From: Spirochaetota bacterium
GTDB taxonomy: Bacteria > Spirochaetota > Brevinematia > DTOW01
Direction: 5' to 3'
NCBI GenBank assembly: GCA_028276145.1
Contig: JAPYWX010000068.1
Span: forward strand, 1 to 7,746
DNA length: 7,746 nucleotides
Shown here: piece after piece, positions 5,707 to 7,746 of the stretch
Position numbering within the stretch: position 1 is the first letter of the stretch
Layout of the letters: every line of letters begins with the position of its first letter
The notes under the pieces: generated by a model
What the model saw: only the letters and a program-made list of their open reading frames with translations
What the model was told of the DNA's origin: nothing
Database searches by the model: none
Position numbers and translations under genes: made by a program

Positions 5707-6624
5707 TAGCTTTATAGTGCTCTTCACACTTTCTACAGATTTACTTAGCATCTCCTTTTCTTTTGAATCTAATTCAACTTCAACGATTTCCTCAACTCCA
5801 TTTTTACCCAATTTTATAGGTAAACCAAAGAATATATCATTTATTCCGTATTCACCTTCACACATCACAGAACAAGGTAAAATTTCTTTTTTATCGAATA
5901 CTATACTTTCTATCATTCTGACGACAGACATACCAGGAGCATAATATGCTGAACCTGTCTTAAGGAGAGAAACTATTTCCGCACCTCCCTGCTGAGTTTT
6001 AATAACTATTTCATTTATTTCTTCCTCCGAAAGCAGAGACCTAATAGGCTTGTTACCAATATAAGTCGATGATATCAAAGGCACCATCTCATCACCATGT
6101 CCACCAATAACCATTGCTCTTATTGAGTTATACGAAACATTCAGTTTGGTTTTTATGAAGTACATGAACCTAGCAGTATCCAGAACACCACCCATACCCA
6201 TAACCTTATTCTTAGGTAAACCTGAAACCTTATAAGCAAGGTAAGACATTGCATCTACGGGATTAGTAACAACTATTATTGTAGCTTCCGGTGAATAATT
6301 CCTTATGTTTTCAATAACTTGTTTCACTATTTCAGCATTCGTTTTCAACAAATCTTCTCTCTTCATCCCAGGTTTTCTTGCTATACCAGCCGTTATTACA
6401 GCAATTGAAGAGCCTTCAGTTATACTGTAATCGTTACTTCCCTCAACTCTACTGTCCGAACCTACTAAAGCACACTGCTGCTGAATATCAAGAGACTTAC
6501 CCTTAGCTAAATCCCTATCAATGTCAACCATAGCAACATCAAACATCCCTTTCAAAGCTAATATATTAGCAACAGTAGCCCCAACATTACCAGCCCCAAC
6601 AATAGTCACCTTTATCCTTCTCAT
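5683..6624 (-). CDS. mdh: Malate dehydrogenase (NAD-dependent, LDH-like type)
   Basis: The enzyme interconverts malate and oxaloacetate with NAD(H) in the cytoplasm, in the citric acid cycle or its reductive branch. From the ATG at 6624 the protein has 313 residues, normal for the group. GAGNVGA (10-16) is the Rossmann loop and Asp34 in VDID favours NAD. Arg83 and Arg89 in ARKPGMKREDLL mark malate rather than lactate specificity; lactate dehydrogenases have Gln at the first of these. Asn121 (TNPVD), Asp149 and Arg152 (GVLDTAR) and the catalytic His176 (GGHGDE) complete the active site. An upstream in-frame TTG at 6663 would add 13 unconserved residues and coincides with a -35-like box, so I reject it. 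Its last 24 bases overlap the end of galU. Palindromic repeats lie upstream. Confidence 0.95.
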   Translation of the reverse strand: MRRIKVTIVGAGNVGATVANILALKGMFDVAMVDIDRDLAKGKSLDIQQQCALVGSDSRVEGSNDYSITEGSSIAVITAGIARKPGMKREDLLKTNAEIVKQVIENIRNYSPEATIIVVTNPVDAMSYLAYKVSGLPKNKVMGMGGVLDTARFMYFIKTKLNVSYNSIRAMVIGGHGDEMVPLISSTYIGNKPIRSLLSEEEINEIVIKTQQGGAEIVSLLKTGSAYYAPGMSVVRMIESIVFDKKEILPCSVMCEGEYGINDIFFGLPIKLGKNGVEEIVEVELDSKEKEMLSKSVESVKSTIKLLKELITL

Positions 6625-6635
6625 ATTCCAAAAAT

Positions 6636-6663
6636 TTTCTATGTATAACCCAACTAATATCAA
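6636..6663 (-). promoter_or_regulatory. Candidate promoter of mdh
   Basis: On the minus strand TTGATA (6663-6658, five of six matches), a 16-base spacer and TAGAAA (6641-6636, four of six) precede the ATG at 6624 by 11 bases. The leader would be only about five bases, too short for a functional Shine-Dalgarno site; the weak TGGA at 6630-6627 sits two bases from the ATG. The -10 box is the doubtful part. Confidence 0.35.
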
Positions 6664-6691
6664 GAACTAACAATTCCGCTGAAAAAATCCT

Positions 6692-6742
6692 GTGCTTCAT
6701 AGCACCTTGTGCTTCATAGCACCTCGTGCTTAATAGCACTTT
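6692..6742. repeat. Three tandem 17-base palindromic hairpin repeats upstream of mdh
   Basis: GTGCTTCATAGCAC occurs at 6692-6705 and 6709-6722, and GTGCTTAATAGCAC at 6726-6739, with CTT and CTC between them, giving an exact 17-base period. Each unit folds as GTGCT/AGCAC with a four-base loop. The third unit and its flank (6726-6746) match the DNA upstream of galU. Read on the minus strand, towards mdh, the last hairpin is followed by AGGATTTTTT (6691-6682), which would suit a weak terminator in front of the mdh promoter. A tandem operator for a dimeric regulator fits equally well. Confidence 0.8.
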
Positions 6743-6785
6743 CTTAATTAAGTACCCTAGTAGAACTTATGCTTAAGAACCTTCT

Positions 6786-6804
6786 AAAGTGTTTAAAACA
6801 CTTT
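6786..6804. repeat. Perfect palindrome related to the hairpin repeats
   Basis: AAAGTGTTT (6786-6794) and AAACACTTT (6796-6804) are perfect inverted arms around a single A. It is followed by CTT, so AACACTTTCTT resembles the AGCACTTTCTT end of the repeats at 6736-6745 and 4795-4804. It is probably a diverged member of the same family, with the C/G of the core changed to T/A on both arms so that pairing is kept. Confidence 0.55.
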
Positions 6805-6868
6805 CTTGTTGATATTAATGAACAAAGAGCGAAAACTTACCCTATTGAAGTAATTAAATATAAAATCA

Positions 6869-6889
6869 CAGAGAGGCGTAGCCTCTCTG
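6869..6889 (-). terminator. Rho-independent terminator of the SDR gene
   Basis: CAGAGAGGC (6869-6877) and GCCTCTCTG (6881-6889) form a perfect nine-base-pair GC-rich stem with a three-base loop, 19 bases past the SDR stop codon. On the minus strand it is followed by TGATTTTATATTTAATT, an interrupted T-rich tail. The plus-strand side is A-rich without a T run, so it works mainly for the SDR gene. It is the only strong terminator in the window. Confidence 0.75.
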
Positions 6890-6908
6890 ATACAACAAAT
6901 TTAAAAAC

Positions 6909-7724
6909 CTAATCCCTTAGAAATAGTTTATAGGCTTTTTCTAGCCATGTGATGGGTAAAACTTTTGATGTGAAGTAAAACAACTTAGCATACCAAGGCA
7001 CAAAGTATACTGGTTTAGTCTTCTTCTTCATTATTATCTTGTATATTTTCTTAGCTACAATCTCAGGAGATGGCGAAGACTTTATACTATTCTCGAAAAA
7101 CTTAAACATCCTTTCAGCAACCTTAGAGTAAAGAGAGTTCGATGAAAACTTTTCTAGGTATGATGATGCAATTAATGGCCAATTGGTACTTATACCTGCA
7201 GGAGCAACAGAAACAACATCTATCCCAAACCTTGAAAGTTCAACCCTCATCGCAAACGACAAAAAGCCAAAGGCAGATTTAGAAGCAGAATACCAACTCA
7301 GTATCGGTGAAGGTAAAAATGATGCTATTGATGTTATGTTTATAATCCTACCCCCTCCATTTTCTCTCATCTTAGGTATTGCTAATTGTGATAACCTAAT
7401 TGGAGCAAATAAGTTCACTTCAAACTGTTTCCTAGCTTCATCAATAGGCACATCCTCAACGCTTCCCGCTATACCATATCCCGCATTGTTTATTAAAATG
7501 TCAATCTTTCCTTCCCTTTTTATTACTTCATCAAAGGCATTTCTTATACTCTCCTCATCCAAAAGATTCATGTAAAGAAGAGCTATACCTTTCTCCTCCA
7601 AGTCCCTAACTTTGTCAACATTTCTGCCAGTAGCATAAACCTTAAATCCCCTACTACTCAGGAGTATACTTGTAGCTTTACCTATTCCAGAAGTACCTCC
7701 TGTTATTAAAACAACTTTACTCAT
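6909..7724 (-). CDS. Short-chain dehydrogenase/reductase (classical SDR)
   Basis: This 271-residue protein is a complete classical SDR, an NAD(P)(H)-dependent oxidoreductase. TGGTSGIG (8-15) binds the cofactor, and Arg34 in ATGRN suggests NADP(H). NNAG (79-82), Asn104 (VNLFAP), Ser132 (ITSIAS), Tyr145 and Lys149 (YSASK) complete the catalytic tetrad, and VAPAGIST (173-180) is the post-catalytic loop. Asn53 stands where many relatives have an Asp touching the adenine. The last 35 residues are aromatic and basic (VYFVPWYAKLFYFTSKVLP), as in SDRs that sit at membranes and act on lipid-like substrates, but the substrate cannot be read from sequence. AAGGAGG (7729-7735) lies four bases before the ATG, the best ribosome site in the window. 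A strong terminator follows the gene, and mdh lies about 280 bases downstream. Confidence 0.92.
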   Translation of the reverse strand: MSKVVLITGGTSGIGKATSILLSSRGFKVYATGRNVDKVRDLEEKGIALLYMNLLDEESIRNAFDEVIKREGKIDILINNAGYGIAGSVEDVPIDEARKQFEVNLFAPIRLSQLAIPKMRENGGGRIINITSIASFLPSPILSWYSASKSAFGFLSFAMRVELSRFGIDVVSVAPAGISTNWPLIASSYLEKFSSNSLYSKVAERMFKFFENSIKSSPSPEIVAKKIYKIIMKKKTKPVYFVPWYAKLFYFTSKVLPITWLEKAYKLFLRD

Positions 7725-7728
7725 ATAA

Positions 7729-7735
7729 CCTCCTT
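7729..7735 (-). promoter_or_regulatory. Strong Shine-Dalgarno site of the SDR gene
   Basis: AAGGAGG on the minus strand, four bases before the ATG at 7724. It shows that the ribosomes of this organism do use Shine-Dalgarno pairing, which makes its absence before queC, galU and the two exported-protein genes meaningful. The promoter lies beyond the window edge. Confidence 0.8.
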
Positions 7736-7746
7736 ATCTCTTTAAA

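Noticed and set aside
6625..6663. TTG start adding 13 residues to malate dehydrogenase
   Set aside because: The added residues precede the conserved first strand, there is no ribosome site, and the TTG overlaps a -35-like box.
6692..6742. CRISPR array
   Set aside because: The period is 17 bases with only three bases between palindromes; there is no room for spacers and no cas gene nearby.
7183..7575. 130-residue open frame on the plus strand inside the SDR gene
   Set aside because: It is antisense to a gene with a complete SDR active site, and has no ribosome site, promoter or domain of its own.

Overview
The window is AT-rich, mostly coding bacterial chromosome with eight protein genes. 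I see no rRNA, tRNA, insertion sequence, prophage or CRISPR array. The cell looks diderm: there are two probable lipoproteins, three further exported proteins, and a protein that resembles the flagellar L-ring protein FlgH. Arginine is mostly AGA/AGG and isoleucine is often ATA, a codon habit common in thermophiles. The mix of a WD40 lipoprotein, TPR proteins and an Fn3-like plus helical-repeat protein makes me think of a spirochaete-like lineage. That assignment is a guess; no marker gene settles it.

Layout. At 33-2256 (+) lie a seven-blade WD40 lipoprotein, a small lipoprotein of unknown function and the FlgH-like protein. At 2258-2965 (-) is queC, for 7-deazaguanine (queuosine) synthesis. 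A 92-base divergent promoter region follows, then an exported TPR protein at 3058-3717 (+) and an exported Fn3-like/TPR-like protein at 3718-4494 (-). The 351-base gap 4495-4845 holds a promoter, inverted repeats and small hairpin repeats. Then come galU (4846-5706, +) and malate dehydrogenase (5683-6624, -), whose 3' ends overlap by 24 bases. The gap 6625-6908 carries the probable mdh promoter, three tandem 17-base hairpin repeats, another palindrome and a terminator. A short-chain dehydrogenase (6909-7724, -) closes the window.

How the parts relate. The first five unidentified or partly identified genes mostly encode envelope proteins. queC, galU, mdh and the SDR are metabolic and do not form one pathway. 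There is no obvious multi-gene system here.

The strongest unexpected signal is in gene starts. queC, the TPR gene and the 4494 gene each have TTGAAA, a 17-18 base spacer, a -10-like hexamer, then exactly six bases before the ATG, and no Shine-Dalgarno site. galU has a perfect TATAAT at the same six-base distance. These look like leaderless transcripts. The WD40, small lipoprotein and SDR genes instead have good Shine-Dalgarno sites. A second signal is a family of short GTGCTtAATAGCAC palindromes that occurs only in the intergenic DNA upstream of galU and mdh.
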